The notes: a model not told the origin generated them from the letters alone. A stretch of DNA of 64,000 bases from Lonepinella koalarum (GCF_004565475.1 NZ_SRHX01000004.1:170473-234472); one strand, 5' to 3'. Counted from the first letter of the stretch, positions 10,894-21,701 are shown. Program-made: numbers and translations.

Positions 10894-11985
10894 TTACGGT
10901 TTCCCTTTCATATCAATAATCACCACTTCTGATTGGCTGCCCAATCGCATTGGAATTCCCCAAAAGCCGTAGCCTGAGGTAACAATGAAATGACCGTTGC
11001 CGATTTTTTCATAACCATAGGCAAGGCGATAAGTTAATTTGGTGATCAAATTAGCGGGGAAAATTTGTCCATTGTGGGTGTGACCGGCTACCAATAAATC
11101 CACTGGTAATTGTGAAATCTGTTCAATTTCGGTCGGACGATGATCTAATACAAAAATCGGTAAACGGGTATCCACGGATTGAATTAACTGTGCGGTACTT
11201 GGGCGATCTTTGACTAAATCATCATTACGCCCCACAATTACAAACTCATTATTAATAGTTTCCGTTTGATCCCACAATACGTTGATGCCAGCTTGTTTAA
11301 TTTGTTGCGCAATCCGTTTTTGATCGCCAAAGAAATCGTGATTGCCTAAGGTGGCATAAACTCCCAACGGTGCCTTTAGTTTGGCTAGGCTGGGTTGCAT
11401 TTGTTGGCTTAAATAGGCATCCACATTGTCGTCCATAATATCACCGGGCAGTAAAATTAAATCGACGTTTTGTTGATTAAAAATCTCCGCCAATTGATCA
11501 AGCTGTTTGGCACCGAACAATTTGCCCAAATGAAAATCGCTTGCCACACCAATACGTAAGGGCTTATTAAGTGGTTTATCCAGCGTAATTTGATAATGCA
11601 CCACCTTTGGCGTGTAGGCATTATAAACACTGACAATGATTAACCCTAACATCGCCATAGGATAAGCCCAAGCGAGCAAACGTGGCGTAACGAAATAATG
11701 TTTAGCTAGCCACCAAATAATACCTAACGCCATACTGACAAAGGTAGAATAAAGTAACAACACGATGATATAAGGTGTCACGCGAAATAAGCTAGGATAA
11801 ACGCGAAAAATGGTTAACAAAATTATGCTGTTCGCCAAAATATAGCTTAATATCACAAAAGCATAACGCCCTTGTTGCGATAATAGCGATCCATACAGCC
11901 AACCTAAAGTGCGGTTAAAAAAATAAAGAAATAATTGTAATGCGGCAAAGACCGCGGCAAAAATAATATAATAACGGGCTTCCAA
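10894..11985 (-). CDS. Membrane-anchored calcineurin-like metallophosphoesterase
   Basis: Protein of 363 residues. Four hydrophobic segments fill residues 1-125. The catalytic domain follows with the metallophosphoesterase motifs in order: ASDFHLGKL (148-156), LLPGDIMDD (178-186), TLGNHDFFG (212-220) and AGHTHNGQIF (near 297). All metal-binding Asp, Asn and His positions are present. The architecture (N-terminal membrane region plus YkuE/YaeI-like phosphoesterase) suggests action on a membrane substrate, possibly lipid-linked, but the substrate cannot be told from sequence. Its neighbours are functionally unrelated. Confidence 0.88.
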   Translation of the reverse strand: MEARYYIIFAAVFAALQLFLYFFNRTLGWLYGSLLSQQGRYAFVILSYILANSIILLTIFRVYPSLFRVTPYIIVLLLYSTFVSMALGIIWWLAKHYFVTPRLLAWAYPMAMLGLIIVSVYNAYTPKVVHYQITLDKPLNKPLRIGVASDFHLGKLFGAKQLDQLAEIFNQQNVDLILLPGDIMDDNVDAYLSQQMQPSLAKLKAPLGVYATLGNHDFFGDQKRIAQQIKQAGINVLWDQTETINNEFVIVGRNDDLVKDRPSTAQLIQSVDTRLPIFVLDHRPTEIEQISQLPVDLLVAGHTHNGQIFPANLITKLTYRLAYGYEKIGNGHFIVTSGYGFWGIPMRLGSQSEVVIIDMKGKP

Positions 11986-12003
11986 TCAATGCTCTCCAAT
12001 AAA

Positions 12004-12033
12004 AAATATAAGGTGCGCCATGAAACGCACCTT
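12004..12033 (-). terminator. acnB terminator
   Basis: AAGGTGCG and CGCACCTT form a perfect 8-bp stem, followed on the minus strand by ATATTTTTT. This is a good intrinsic terminator 25 bases after the acnB stop. Confidence 0.85.
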
Positions 12034-12057
12034 GTAATAACAAACAAAATCAAAATG

Positions 12058-14667
12058 TTACAATGCAGTTTGAAAAATCACATTATCTGATTTTTGGGTA
12101 TAACTATTAATTTGATCAAAATTCATATAGCGATAAGTATCTTCTTTATCTTGCTGTAGGTCATTGGCATAAGATAAATATTCATCCGGACTTGGTAAAC
12201 GTCCTAATAAGGCAGCGACCGCTGCAAGCTCGGCAGATGCAAGATAAACATTCGCGCCTTGCCCTAAACGGTTCGGGAAGTTACGGGTTGATGTTGAAAC
12301 CACCGTTGCTTTATTAGCCACACGAGCTTGGTTCCCCATACAAAGTGAACAGCCCGGGATTTCAATTCGCGCGCCACTTTTACCAAAAATACTGTAATAC
12401 CCCTCATCGCTCAGCAAAGAGGCATCCATTTTGGTAGGCGGTGCAATCCATAATTTGGTTGGGATCATCTCTTTAAATTTCGCTAATAATTTACCTGCCG
12501 CACGGAAATGTCCGATATTGGTCATACAAGAACCGATAAACACTTCATCTATTTTATCGCCTTGAACTTCCGATAATAAACGAGCGTCATCAGGATCATT
12601 CGGCGCACAGACAATCGGCTGTTTAATTTCTGCCAAATCAATATCAATCACGGCGGCATATTCCGCATCGGGATCCGCTTGCATTAATTCTGGATTTTCG
12701 AGCCATTTTTCCATACCTCGAATACGACGTTCCAAGGTTCTGACATCGCCATAACCTTCGGCAATCATATATTTCAGCAACACAATATTTGAATTTAAAT
12801 ATTCAATAATCGGCGCTTTATCTAATTTAATCGTACAGGCAGCAGCAGAACGTTCGGCGGATGCATCAGAAAGTTCAAAGGCTTGTTCCACTTTTAAATG
12901 TTCCAATCCTTCAATTTCAAGAATACGACCAGAGAAAATATTTTTCTTACCGGCTTTTTCCACGGTTAATAAGCCTTGTTTAATCGCATAGTAAGGAATC
13001 GCATGGACTAAATCACGTAAGGTAATCCCCGCTTGCATCTCACCTTTAAAACGGACTAATACGGATTCTGGCATATCCAATGGCATCACGCCTGTGGCAG
13101 CAGCAAAGGCAACTAAGCCGGAACCGGCTGGAAATGAAATCCCAATTGGGAAACGCGTATGGGAGTCACCACCGGTTCCCACTGTATCCGGTAATAACAT
13201 ACGGTTTAACCAAGAATGGATCACACCGTCGCCCGGACGAAGTGAAACCCCACCGCGATTCATAATAAAATCCGGTAAAGTGTGATGGGTGATCACGTCA
13301 ACAGGTTTTGGATAAGCCGCGGTATGGCAGAAAGATTGCATCACTAAATCGGCGGAGAAACCAAGACAAGCCAGATCTTTGAGTTCATCTCGGGTCATCG
13401 GTCCAGTGGTATCTTGTGAACCGACCGAAGTCATTCTTGGTTCACAATATTGACCCGGACGAATACCGTCCACACCACAGGCACGACCGACCATTTTTTG
13501 CGCCAGCGTAAAACCATGGTGATTTTCCACCGCACTTTGCGGTTTTTGGAACACATCACTTTCTGGCAAGCCTAATTCCACACGAGCTTTATGCGTTAAA
13601 CCACGCCCAATAATAAGTGGAATCCGTCCACCCGCACGCACTTCATCCAGTAATACATTGGTTTTTAATTGAAATTCAGCTAATACTTGATCACTATCAT
13701 GGCGGCAAATTTTGCCTGCATAAGGGTAAATATCAATTACGTCCCCCATATTGAGCTGACTGACATCCACTTCAATAGGCAATGATCCGGCATCTTCCAT
13801 GGTGTTAAAGAAAATCGGTGCAATTTTACCACCCAGTACCACGCCACCAGCACGTTTATTTGGAATATAAGGAATATCTTCCCCCATAAACCAAAGCACC
13901 GAGTTAGTCGCTGATTTCCGCGAAGAACCAGTCCCCACCACATCTCCCACATAAGCTAATGGGAAACCTTGTTGTTTTAAACGTTCAATCTGTTTAATCG
14001 GACCAATATTGCCAGCGTCATCAGGCTCAATGCCATCGCGTTCATTTTTTAACATCGCCAACGCATGCAAGGGAATATCCGGACGTGACCAAGCATCTTG
14101 TGCAGGGGAAAGATCGTCTGTATTGGTTTCGCCCGTCACTTTAAATACAGTAACGGTCAGTTTTTCCGCCAATTTTGGGCGAGATAAAAACCATTCGGCA
14201 TCCGCCCAAGATTGCAAGACTTGTTGGGCGTAACGATTGCCTTGTTTGGCACGTTCAGCAACATCATGAAAATTATCAAACATTAGTAAAGTAGAAGAAA
14301 GGGCGTTTGCAGCAATGGGAGCGAGAGTAGGGTTATCAAGTGCGGCTAACAGGGGTTCAATATTATAACCTCCTTGCATAGTACCTAGCAGTTTAACTGC
14401 ATGTTCGGTAGAAATGAGTGGAGAACTTGCTTCTCCTTTCGTAATGGCAGCCAAAAAACTGGCTTTCACATAAGCGGATTCGTCCACCCCAGCCGGAATA
14501 CGTGTCTCAAAAAGTTCGAGTAAATCAACCGCACTTTTTTCTGCCGGGGGATTTTTAAGTAATTCGATTAATTGTGCTGTCTGTTCTGCATCTAACGGTT
14601 TTGGCACAACACCTTGAGCAGCACGTTCATCTACATGATTTTGGTAATTTTGTAGAAAGCTAGACAT
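12058..14667 (-). CDS. acnB: Aconitate hydratase B
   Basis: Interconverts citrate and isocitrate; also 2-methyl-cis-aconitate hydratase in some bacteria. The protein has 869 residues, the usual AcnB length. The B-type domain order is visible: an N-terminal HEAT-like domain 4 region ([18 protein letters not shown]), the swivel domain, then domains 1-3. The [4Fe-4S] ligands lie in [17 protein letters not shown] and [15 protein letters not shown]. influenzae lacks aconitase, so this gene separates the organism from that species and points to a more complete oxidative or reductive TCA branch. Confidence 0.98.
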   Translation of the reverse strand: MSSFLQNYQNHVDERAAQGVVPKPLDAEQTAQLIELLKNPPAEKSAVDLLELFETRIPAGVDESAYVKASFLAAITKGEASSPLISTEHAVKLLGTMQGGYNIEPLLAALDNPTLAPIAANALSSTLLMFDNFHDVAERAKQGNRYAQQVLQSWADAEWFLSRPKLAEKLTVTVFKVTGETNTDDLSPAQDAWSRPDIPLHALAMLKNERDGIEPDDAGNIGPIKQIERLKQQGFPLAYVGDVVGTGSSRKSATNSVLWFMGEDIPYIPNKRAGGVVLGGKIAPIFFNTMEDAGSLPIEVDVSQLNMGDVIDIYPYAGKICRHDSDQVLAEFQLKTNVLLDEVRAGGRIPLIIGRGLTHKARVELGLPESDVFQKPQSAVENHHGFTLAQKMVGRACGVDGIRPGQYCEPRMTSVGSQDTTGPMTRDELKDLACLGFSADLVMQSFCHTAAYPKPVDVITHHTLPDFIMNRGGVSLRPGDGVIHSWLNRMLLPDTVGTGGDSHTRFPIGISFPAGSGLVAFAAATGVMPLDMPESVLVRFKGEMQAGITLRDLVHAIPYYAIKQGLLTVEKAGKKNIFSGRILEIEGLEHLKVEQAFELSDASAERSAAACTIKLDKAPIIEYLNSNIVLLKYMIAEGYGDVRTLERRIRGMEKWLENPELMQADPDAEYAAVIDIDLAEIKQPIVCAPNDPDDARLLSEVQGDKIDEVFIGSCMTNIGHFRAAGKLLAKFKEMIPTKLWIAPPTKMDASLLSDEGYYSIFGKSGARIEIPGCSLCMGNQARVANKATVVSTSTRNFPNRLGQGANVYLASAELAAVAALLGRLPSPDEYLSYANDLQQDKEDTYRYMNFDQINSYTQKSDNVIFQTAL

Positions 14668-14799
14668 AGGAACTCCTTATTTTGTTGCAATACTGTTACA
14701 TATTAATACTGTTCTATCTTATCCACAATAAGTTTTTTGAAACGAATGATTAAGCTATGATACACTAATAAAAATTTGATAAGAATAAGGGATTTCTCA

Positions 14800-17271
14800 A
14801 TGTCAATACTCATCAATTTATACCGTAAAATTTTAACTATACCATTATCATTTTTAGTAAAAAACAATTCTATTCCACATCATCCAATAGAAGAATTGGC
14901 ACTTGATATTAAGCAACCCTTTGTGTATGTGCTTCCCTATACATCACAAACGGATTTGCTCATCTTTCAACGTAACTGTTTGCATGTCGGCTTACCTGAT
15001 CCGTTGCAAGCTAATCAAATTAATGGTGAATCAGTACCGCGCTATGTATTTCTAGATGAGGGGCACAGCTTTTTTAAATCAAAAGGGGCAAAAAAAGAAA
15101 CCGAAAAAATCTTTTATAAATACTTAGAATTACACCGCGCTTCACCTGATTTAAATGTTCAACTCGTTCCCGGCTCTGTATTATGGGGACGCTCACCCGG
15201 TCAAGAGGATAAAAACGGCTTGCCGAAATTACGTTTGCTTAATAGCGTGCAAAAAATTTTTGCCGCCATTTGGTTTGGGCGCGATACGTTTGTACGTTTC
15301 TCACAAGCAGTTTCGCTACGTTATATGGTGAACGAACACGGCGCAGACGAAAAAATTGCGCAAAAACTGGCTCGAGTTGCGAAAATACACTTTGCTAAAC
15401 AGCGTATTTCAGCGGCGGGTCCACGTTTACCAAATCGTCAAGCGATGTTCAAAAAACTGTTGCAGTCAGCAACGATTTTACAAGCCATTGACGATGAAGC
15501 AAAAGTGAAAAATATTAGCCATGAAAAAGCCACCCAAGAAGCGCAAAAGATTCTGGATGAAATTGCGGCAAATGTTAGCTATGAAAGTTTGCGTGTTGCC
15601 GATCGTTTTTTACGTTGGTTATGGAATAAGCTGTACCAAGGCATTGATGTACAGAACGCCGATCGGGTACGTAGACTTGCTTTAGAAGGACATGAAATCG
15701 TCTATATTCCTTGCCATCGTAGCCATATTGACTATCTATTACTCTCTTATGTGCTTTACCATCAAGGCTTAGTCACTCCTCATATTGCGGCGGGGATCAA
15801 TCTCAATTTCTGGCCAGTGGGTGGGCTATTCCGCCGTGGCGGTGCCTTTTTTATTCGCCGCACGTTCAAAGGCAATCGCCTTTATTCAACCTTATTCCGT
15901 GAATATTTAGCGGAATTATTCCACCGTGGTTATGCGGTTGAATTCTTTATTGAAGGCGGGCGTTCTCGTACTGGTCGTCTGCTGGCACCGAAAACCGGCA
16001 TGGTATCCATGACCTTACAAGCCTTACAACAAGGACAAACGCGCCCAATTTCCTTGGTGCCAGTTTATGTGGGTTATGAACACGTACTTGAAGTAGATAC
16101 TTATGCCAAAGAATTACGGGGTGCCGCCAAAGAGAAAGAAAACGCCGGCTTAGTGTTACGGGTAATTAAAAAATTACGTAATCTTGGTAAAGGTTATGTA
16201 AATTTTGGCGAACCGATTTCACTTAATAATTACTTAACGCAACATTATCCAGCTTGGAAACAAACCCTGCAAGAAGAACGCCCAAGTTGGTTTAACCAAG
16301 CGGTGGATCAAGTAGCCAATCAAGTCATGGTAAATATTAATAATGCCGCAGCGGTGAATGCAATGAACTTGACTGGTACCGCCTTATTATCATCGCGGCA
16401 ACGTGCTTTATCGCGTGAACAGTTACTCGAACAATTGGAAAGTTATCAACAATTATTACAAAATACCCCCTATTCACAGGATGTCATTATTCCAACCGAT
16501 ACACCAGAAGAGATGTTAAACCATGTATTAAGTTTAGATCGGGTGGGCGTGTTAAGTGAAAAAGATAATTTTGGTGAAATTATCCGCTTAGAACGCAATT
16601 CGGCAGTGTTAATGACCTATTATCGCAATAATATTCAACACTTATTTGTCTTGCCATCTTTAGTCGCTAGCATTGTGTTACATTATGAAACGACCCAAAA
16701 AGACTTGGTAATCGATGCGGTGAATAAAATTTATCCGTTCTTACGTGCCGAATTATTTTTACATTTTAACGACGATGAATTACAACCACGCATTGCAAGC
16801 ATTATTGCAGAATTAGCTCGCCAGCAATTAATTAAATATAACGACGGCTTACTCAGTATTCATCGCCCCAAAGTACGCAGTTTACAACTTTGGTCTGCCG
16901 GTATGCGTGAGATCCTACAACGTTATCAAATTGCAGTGAGTTTATTATGTAACGATCCGACCATGTCACGGGCGAGTTTAGAAAAAGAAAGCCAATCTGT
17001 AGCACAACGTTTATCGGTATTACATGGCATCAATGCGCCAGAATTCTTTGATAAAGCAGTGTTCTCTGGATTTATTAATAGCCTGAAAAATAACGGCTAT
17101 TTTGATGACAACGGGAATGTGAATTTGACCAAACTACAACAATTGTCAAATATTTTCACTCGCCTAATCTCTGCCGAAATTAATTTGACCATCCAAAGTG
17201 CGGTGGAAAAATCCGAAGAATCTCTTGCAGAAGAAACGGAGCAGGAAGATAAAACTGAAGATAACATTTAA
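14800..17271 (+). CDS. plsB: Glycerol-3-phosphate 1-O-acyltransferase PlsB
   Basis: Inner-membrane-associated enzyme that acylates sn-glycerol-3-phosphate at position 1, the first step of phospholipid synthesis. The protein has 823 residues. The acyltransferase block I HRSHID lies at residues 306-311, followed by the [14 protein letters not shown] and [11 protein letters not shown] blocks. The start at ATG 14800 ([12 protein letters not shown]) is preceded by AAGGGA at good spacing; the open frame extends 8 codons upstream without a ribosome site. The C-terminus is acidic. plsY, of the other acylation route, is also in the window at 43.7 kb. Confidence 0.97.
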   Translation: MSILINLYRKILTIPLSFLVKNNSIPHHPIEELALDIKQPFVYVLPYTSQTDLLIFQRNCLHVGLPDPLQANQINGESVPRYVFLDEGHSFFKSKGAKKETEKIFYKYLELHRASPDLNVQLVPGSVLWGRSPGQEDKNGLPKLRLLNSVQKIFAAIWFGRDTFVRFSQAVSLRYMVNEHGADEKIAQKLARVAKIHFAKQRISAAGPRLPNRQAMFKKLLQSATILQAIDDEAKVKNISHEKATQEAQKILDEIAANVSYESLRVADRFLRWLWNKLYQGIDVQNADRVRRLALEGHEIVYIPCHRSHIDYLLLSYVLYHQGLVTPHIAAGINLNFWPVGGLFRRGGAFFIRRTFKGNRLYSTLFREYLAELFHRGYAVEFFIEGGRSRTGRLLAPKTGMVSMTLQALQQGQTRPISLVPVYVGYEHVLEVDTYAKELRGAAKEKENAGLVLRVIKKLRNLGKGYVNFGEPISLNNYLTQHYPAWKQTLQEERPSWFNQAVDQVANQVMVNINNAAAVNAMNLTGTALLSSRQRALSREQLLEQLESYQQLLQNTPYSQDVIIPTDTPEEMLNHVLSLDRVGVLSEKDNFGEIIRLERNSAVLMTYYRNNIQHLFVLPSLVASIVLHYETTQKDLVIDAVNKIYPFLRAELFLHFNDDELQPRIASIIAELARQQLIKYNDGLLSIHRPKVRSLQLWSAGMREILQRYQIAVSLLCNDPTMSRASLEKESQSVAQRLSVLHGINAPEFFDKAVFSGFINSLKNNGYFDDNGNVNLTKLQQLSNIFTRLISAEINLTIQSAVEKSEESLAEETEQEDKTEDNI

Positions 17272-17297
17272 TATTTTTTACAACCTAAGGAACCTTT

Positions 17298-18620
17298 ATG
17301 AATTTAAGAGAAAAGATCGACATCAGTCCGATGTCGGGCTATCAGTGGGCGATTGTCGCAATGGCTGCTATTATGAATCTATTAGATGGTTTTGATGTAT
17401 TAGCCCTTGCTTTCACTGCATCCTCCATCAAGGCTGAATTTGCCCTAACAGGTGTACAGCTTGGCTATCTGTTGAGTGCTGGGCTTATCGGGATGACCGC
17501 GGGTTCCTTATTTCTAGCGCCCCTTGCCGATAAAATTGGGCGTCGTCCCCTCTTGCTGATTGCCATTGCATTATCCGCTTTAGGGATGTTTGGTTCCGCC
17601 TTTATTGAACATCACGAAACTTTATTTGGCTGGCGTTTACTTACCGGTCTTGGGGTTGGGGGCATTCTGGTGGGAACCAACGTCCTGACCAGTGAATATT
17701 CGTCCCGTAAATGGCGCAGCTTTGCGATTAGCGTTTATGCGGCTGGCTTTGGGGTAGGCGCTGTGTTAGGTGGTTTCTTTGCTGTTGCATTACAAGATGT
17801 TTACGGCTGGCGTGCGGTCTATCTAGCCGGTGCAGGCTTAACAGGTTTATGCTTTATTATTTTGTTCGCTTGGTTACCGGAATCCATTGATTTTCTGTTA
17901 AACAAACAGCCATTCAATGCACAAAAACAGCTCAATAAAATTACTCAAAAAATGGGGCTAGGCAAAGACTGGACATTACCTGAAAAAATAAGCCATGATC
18001 AGGGTTTAAGTGCGGTCAAAAAATTACCAATTTCGCCATTATTTAGCGCACAATACTTACGTTCGACCTTGCTTATTTGGACAGCGTTCTTCGCTATTAT
18101 GTTCAGTTTCTATTTCGTCAGTTCATGGACACCAGCATTATTAAAAGATGCTGGCATGAGTGAAAATGCCAGTATTGTGGTCGGCATGATGATTTCTATT
18201 GGAGGTACCGTTGGATCCTTATGTTATGGTTTACTGGCTAGCCGTTGGTCTGCGCGCCACGTATTGATGTTATTTACTGTGCTATCTTCTTGTGCAATTA
18301 TCATCTTTATTTTCTCGTCTTCTATTCTATGGTTAGCCATGGTATTTGGTGTATTAGTTGGGGCATTGATGAATGGTTGTATTAGCGGATTATATACTTT
18401 AAATCCCAATATCTATGCCGCCGATATTCGTAGCACTGGAGTGGGTTGGTCCATCGGTATAGGGCGTATCGGCTCCATCTTGGCACCAACTATTGCGGGT
18501 TCACTATTAGATTTCGGCTGGCAAAAACAAAGTTTATATATTGCAGTTGGCTTTGTATTATTAATCGCAGTGATTGCCTTATACTTTTTAAAACGACCAA
18601 CCAAAATTCAAGCGGTTTAA
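17298..18620 (+). CDS. MFS transporter, aromatic acid:H+ symporter (AAHS) type
   Basis: Protein of 440 residues with 12 predicted membrane segments and a central cytoplasmic loop near residues 205-240. The family signatures are an Asp-rich first helix (NLLDGFDVLALAF) and the loop 2-3 motif LADKIGRRPLLL, as in PcaK/BenK-type aromatic acid carriers. The substrate is not certain: many pasteurellaceal members are annotated only as MFS. It lies 26 bases after plsB and could be read through from it. A link to the phenolic acid decarboxylase at 46 kb is possible but they are not adjacent. Confidence 0.85.
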   Translation: MNLREKIDISPMSGYQWAIVAMAAIMNLLDGFDVLALAFTASSIKAEFALTGVQLGYLLSAGLIGMTAGSLFLAPLADKIGRRPLLLIAIALSALGMFGSAFIEHHETLFGWRLLTGLGVGGILVGTNVLTSEYSSRKWRSFAISVYAAGFGVGAVLGGFFAVALQDVYGWRAVYLAGAGLTGLCFIILFAWLPESIDFLLNKQPFNAQKQLNKITQKMGLGKDWTLPEKISHDQGLSAVKKLPISPLFSAQYLRSTLLIWTAFFAIMFSFYFVSSWTPALLKDAGMSENASIVVGMMISIGGTVGSLCYGLLASRWSARHVLMLFTVLSSCAIIIFIFSSSILWLAMVFGVLVGALMNGCISGLYTLNPNIYAADIRSTGVGWSIGIGRIGSILAPTIAGSLLDFGWQKQSLYIAVGFVLLIAVIALYFLKRPTKIQAV

Positions 18621-18629
18621 TACTGATGC

Positions 18630-18649
18630 TCCCCACCAATCAGTGGGGA
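18630..18649. terminator. Terminator between MFS gene and cpxA
   Basis: TCCCCAC and GTGGGGA form a 7-bp GC-rich stem with a 6-base loop between convergent genes, 10 bases after the MFS stop. Short T-rich sequence follows on the plus strand. Confidence 0.75.
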
Positions 18650-18662
18650 TTATTTGAATGAA

Positions 18663-20063
18663 TTAATCCTGCCAAAGTGGCAATTTTATGACAATACGTA
18701 ACCCACCTAAGTGGCTTTTCTCCGCCCAAACTTCGCCTTGATGTGACTTTACTGTACTATACACAATAGTTAATCCCAAGCCCGCCCCTTGTTTTATCTG
18801 GGTACGTTCTTCATCAACACGATAAAAAGGGTTAAAAATATGTTTATACTCAGCCTCCGGCAATCCTTGACCATTATCGTCAATCATAATGAATACTTGA
18901 TTATTGCGTAATAGAAAACTCACTTCTATCATTGATTTAGTATATTTCAATGCATTTCTAATGACATTTTCTAATGCCCTCGATAAACCTTCTAAATTAC
19001 CGTAGATAAAACATTTTTCTGGTGATTTAATTTGCTGCTTAATATGCATCTCAATATGCAATTCTTTGGCTTCAAAAATAGCATCATTTAATACATTTTG
19101 GTAAATCTGTAACAGAGAAATACATTTTCGATATAGGCTATTTTCTACTTGTGTAGCTGAAACTAACAACAAATCATTCATCATTTGATTTAAACGGTTA
19201 GTTTCCATTTCTATCCGTTGTAATTCCTTACTATCCCCCATTTTTCGCCGAATTAATCCTAGCGCTAATTGCAAACGTGTTAATGGTGTACGTAATTCAT
19301 GTGATACTACTGACATCATATACTGTCGTGTATTAATAATATCAGCTAAGGATTGTGCCATCTGGTTGAAACTTTTTCCTACTTGGCGAAGTTCAACTAC
19401 ACCAATCGTCTCTAACTCTTTATTAACCCTAAAATCACCTAATGCCACGGCATTTGCTGCCCGTTGTAAACGTCGAATAGGCTGAGTTAAACTATAAGCT
19501 AACCACGCTAAAATAGGCGTAGAAATCAACATTAAGAGCATAATTAAAAACAAGGGATGATCAAAAGTATAATTGACAATCGCCCTTTGTGGATCCACAT
19601 TGGTAATAAAATAAACAAAGTAGGCAAATTGTTTATCTTCATCAACTAAATGTATGCTAAAAGGCCCGGCTATTAAGAGATTATAAAAAGTTCTAGACTG
19701 TGGTCGTAACACGTCATGAGAGTGATGTATAAAATCTTGAATATAGACAATTTCATTCTTTTTCGCCCCAATAATATTTCTTTCATTATCGACTAATACG
19801 GGGCGTGTGAAATTCAACTTTTCTTCAATAAGGGGTTCCGGGGTTACTAATAAACGAGAAAATTGCTGGGTTCTCACCGCGCTAACAATATCCTGATGAT
19901 ACTTATTTATTTCTTTAGATGTTAAATCCACATACAAACGTGTATCTAATTGAGGGATAAAATAGGCTACCAATAATAATAAACCAAAAATACACCAAAA
20001 CAATGCAAAAATTTTAGCTGAAAGAAAATTAATAGTAACTTTCACTGTCACCCCATTCTTCAA
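18663..20063 (-). CDS. cpxA: Envelope stress sensor histidine kinase CpxA
   Basis: Inner-membrane sensor kinase of the Cpx envelope-stress pair, up to 466 residues. Order: membrane segment about 17-36, periplasmic sensor about 37-168, membrane segment about 169-191, HAMP, then the H-box VVSHELRTPLTRLQ with phospho-acceptor H255. The N-, G1- and G2-type ATP-binding boxes (ENVIRNALKYT, DDNGQGLP, GAGLGLTIV) follow. No ATG start is available. The longest frame starts at TTG 20063; a GTG at 20045, 5 bases after GGGG, gives MKVTINFLSAKIF and is at least as likely. It follows cpxR by 23-41 bases. Confidence 0.93.
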   Translation of the reverse strand: MKNGVTVKVTINFLSAKIFALFWCIFGLLLLVAYFIPQLDTRLYVDLTSKEINKYHQDIVSAVRTQQFSRLLVTPEPLIEEKLNFTRPVLVDNERNIIGAKKNEIVYIQDFIHHSHDVLRPQSRTFYNLLIAGPFSIHLVDEDKQFAYFVYFITNVDPQRAIVNYTFDHPLFLIMLLMLISTPILAWLAYSLTQPIRRLQRAANAVALGDFRVNKELETIGVVELRQVGKSFNQMAQSLADIINTRQYMMSVVSHELRTPLTRLQLALGLIRRKMGDSKELQRIEMETNRLNQMMNDLLLVSATQVENSLYRKCISLLQIYQNVLNDAIFEAKELHIEMHIKQQIKSPEKCFIYGNLEGLSRALENVIRNALKYTKSMIEVSFLLRNNQVFIMIDDNGQGLPEAEYKHIFNPFYRVDEERTQIKQGAGLGLTIVYSTVKSHQGEVWAEKSHLGGLRIVIKLPLWQD

Positions 20064-20086
20064 AATTTTCTTTATAAATCATATAA

Positions 20087-20836
20087 TTACCCCCCCCCGC
20101 ATTTCTCCTTTTGATCAGCGTCTTCACCCTGCTCAATATGATGGCAACAGTATTCATCGGAAATCATAACATAACCTCGCCCACGCAGCGTTTTAAACCA
20201 TGCGTCATTATTTTCTCTTGGGGGTAACTTTTTACGTAAATTTGACATATGCACATCAATCGATCTATCAAACGGAGAGAGCGTTTTACCTAATACTTTT
20301 AGGCTTAAATCATCTTTAGAAACCGCTAAATTAACTCGTGAAATAATCAACTCCAAGCATCCAAATTCAGTCACGGTTAATCCCAACGAATTGCCTTTAT
20401 AACTTGCTTGTTTGGTTGCAGTATTTAAAATCAACCCTTCAAAATTAATGATGTTTTGTGCACTCCGCGCGACATTTGCATCTGTGCGGCGTAAAATCGC
20501 TTTAATCCTAGCAATTAATTCGAGATCATTAAAAGGCTTAGCTAAATAATCATCCGCCCCTAACTCTAACCCTTGAATACGATCTAAATCATCACCTCGG
20601 GCAGTGAGCATCAATACCGGTGTATTATAATGCTTGCGAATCTCTTTTAAAGTAGTAATGCCATCCATAACAGGCATCATAATATCTAATAAAATAAGTC
20701 GATAATTATTTTCCGCTAATTTTTCCAACGCTACCTTGCCATTTTCCGCTTCATCCACACGAAATCCTTCCAAGGATAGCAGGTCCACTAATAATGAACG
20801 AATATATTGATCATCATCTACTAACAATAAACTCAT
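20087..20836 (-). CDS. cpxR: Envelope stress response regulator CpxR
   Basis: OmpR-family response regulator, 249 residues. The receiver domain has the acidic pocket DDD near residues 7-9 and phospho-acceptor D51 (LLDIMMP). The winged-helix DNA-binding domain ends in TLRGRGYVMISD. After that point, where E. coli CpxR ends, a tail of about 20 residues follows: DEYCCHHIEQGEDADQKEKC then three Gly. The last three codons before the stop are nine consecutive G (20090-20098), a homopolymer that could slip. Promoter-proximal gene of cpxRA, divergent from upp. Confidence 0.95.
   Translation of the reverse strand: MSLLLVDDDQYIRSLLVDLLSLEGFRVDEAENGKVALEKLAENNYRLILLDIMMPVMDGITTLKEIRKHYNTPVLMLTARGDDLDRIQGLELGADDYLAKPFNDLELIARIKAILRRTDANVARSAQNIINFEGLILNTATKQASYKGNSLGLTVTEFGCLELIISRVNLAVSKDDLSLKVLGKTLSPFDRSIDVHMSNLRKKLPPRENNDAWFKTLRGRGYVMISDEYCCHHIEQGEDADQKEKCGGG
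20090..20098 (-). repeat. G9 homopolymer at the 3' end of cpxR
   Basis: Nine consecutive C on the plus strand (G on the coding strand) encode the last three Gly codons of CpxR and abut its TAA stop. With ten G the frame would end after three more codons. With eight it would run on about 20 codons, past the likely cpxA start. Confidence 0.95.
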
Positions 20837-21000
20837 TGTGTTATCTCCAAATTATTCCATTGCAAATCATTCTAATCTATTTTTGCTGAAAAAAGAAACA
20901 TAAAATAAAAATTCCACTGTTAATGTGACGCAAAATATTTTAAAATCCACGAGATTTATCTATTGCAAATTATCTCGCAAATTTTAACTAAGGATCACCT

Positions 21001-21627
21001 ATGAAAATCGTCGAAGTAAAACACCCTTTAGTCAAACACAAATTAGGCTTAATGCGTATGGCAGATATTAGCACTAAGCACTTTCGTGAATTAGCTACTG
21101 AAGTAGGTAGCTTATTGACCTATGAAGCGACCGCCGATTTAGAAGTTGAAAATGTCACCATTGATGGTTGGTGCGGTCCAGTGAATGTAGATAGAATTAA
21201 GGGCAAAAAAGTCACCGTGGTGCCGATTTTACGAGCTGGTTTAGGCATGATGGATGGCGTGTTAGAACATATCCCAAGTGCTAGAATTAGCGTAGTAGGC
21301 ATGTATCGTAATGAAGAAACCTTAGAACCCGTCCCATATTTCCAAAAACTGGCTAGTGATTTAGCGGAACGTTTAGCCATTGTGGTTGATCCTATGTTAG
21401 CAACCGGTGGTTCTATGATTGCTACCATTGATTTATTAAAACAAAAAGGCTGTAAACAAATTAAAGTACTCGTGTTAGTGGCGGCGCCAGAAGGACTTAA
21501 AGCATTAGAAAACGCGCATCCAGATATTGAATTATACACAGCATCCATTGACGACCATTTAAATGAACATGGTTATATTATCCCCGGCTTAGGTGATGCG
21601 GGTGATAAGATTTTTGGAACCAAATAA
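21001..21627 (+). CDS. upp: Uracil phosphoribosyltransferase
   Basis: Converts uracil and PRPP to UMP (pyrimidine salvage), 208 residues. The PRPP-binding loop appears as [15 protein letters not shown], and the uracil-binding C-terminus [17 protein letters not shown] is intact. The start [19 protein letters not shown] matches the family exactly. It is followed by a strong terminator and then uraA, so the uracil uptake and salvage genes are adjacent but probably separate or attenuated units. Confidence 0.98.
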   Translation: MKIVEVKHPLVKHKLGLMRMADISTKHFRELATEVGSLLTYEATADLEVENVTIDGWCGPVNVDRIKGKKVTVVPILRAGLGMMDGVLEHIPSARISVVGMYRNEETLEPVPYFQKLASDLAERLAIVVDPMLATGGSMIATIDLLKQKGCKQIKVLVLVAAPEGLKALENAHPDIELYTASIDDHLNEHGYIIPGLGDAGDKIFGTK

Positions 21628-21632
21628 TTCCG

Positions 21633-21662
21633 ATGCCTTTGATTTTTATCAAAGGCATTTTT
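21633..21662 (+). terminator. upp terminator
   Basis: ATGCCTTTGAT and ATCAAAGGCAT form a perfect 11-bp stem with a TTTT loop, then TTTT. It lies 5 bases after the upp stop. Confidence 0.9.
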
Positions 21663-21701
21663 CTGCAACCGCGGTGCAAAAATGCTGAAAAATTTTCAAC
21701 G

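Noticed and set aside
13080..13285. Plus-strand open frames antisense to acnB
   Set aside because: Short, overlapping, no start signals, and opposite to a highly conserved enzyme gene.
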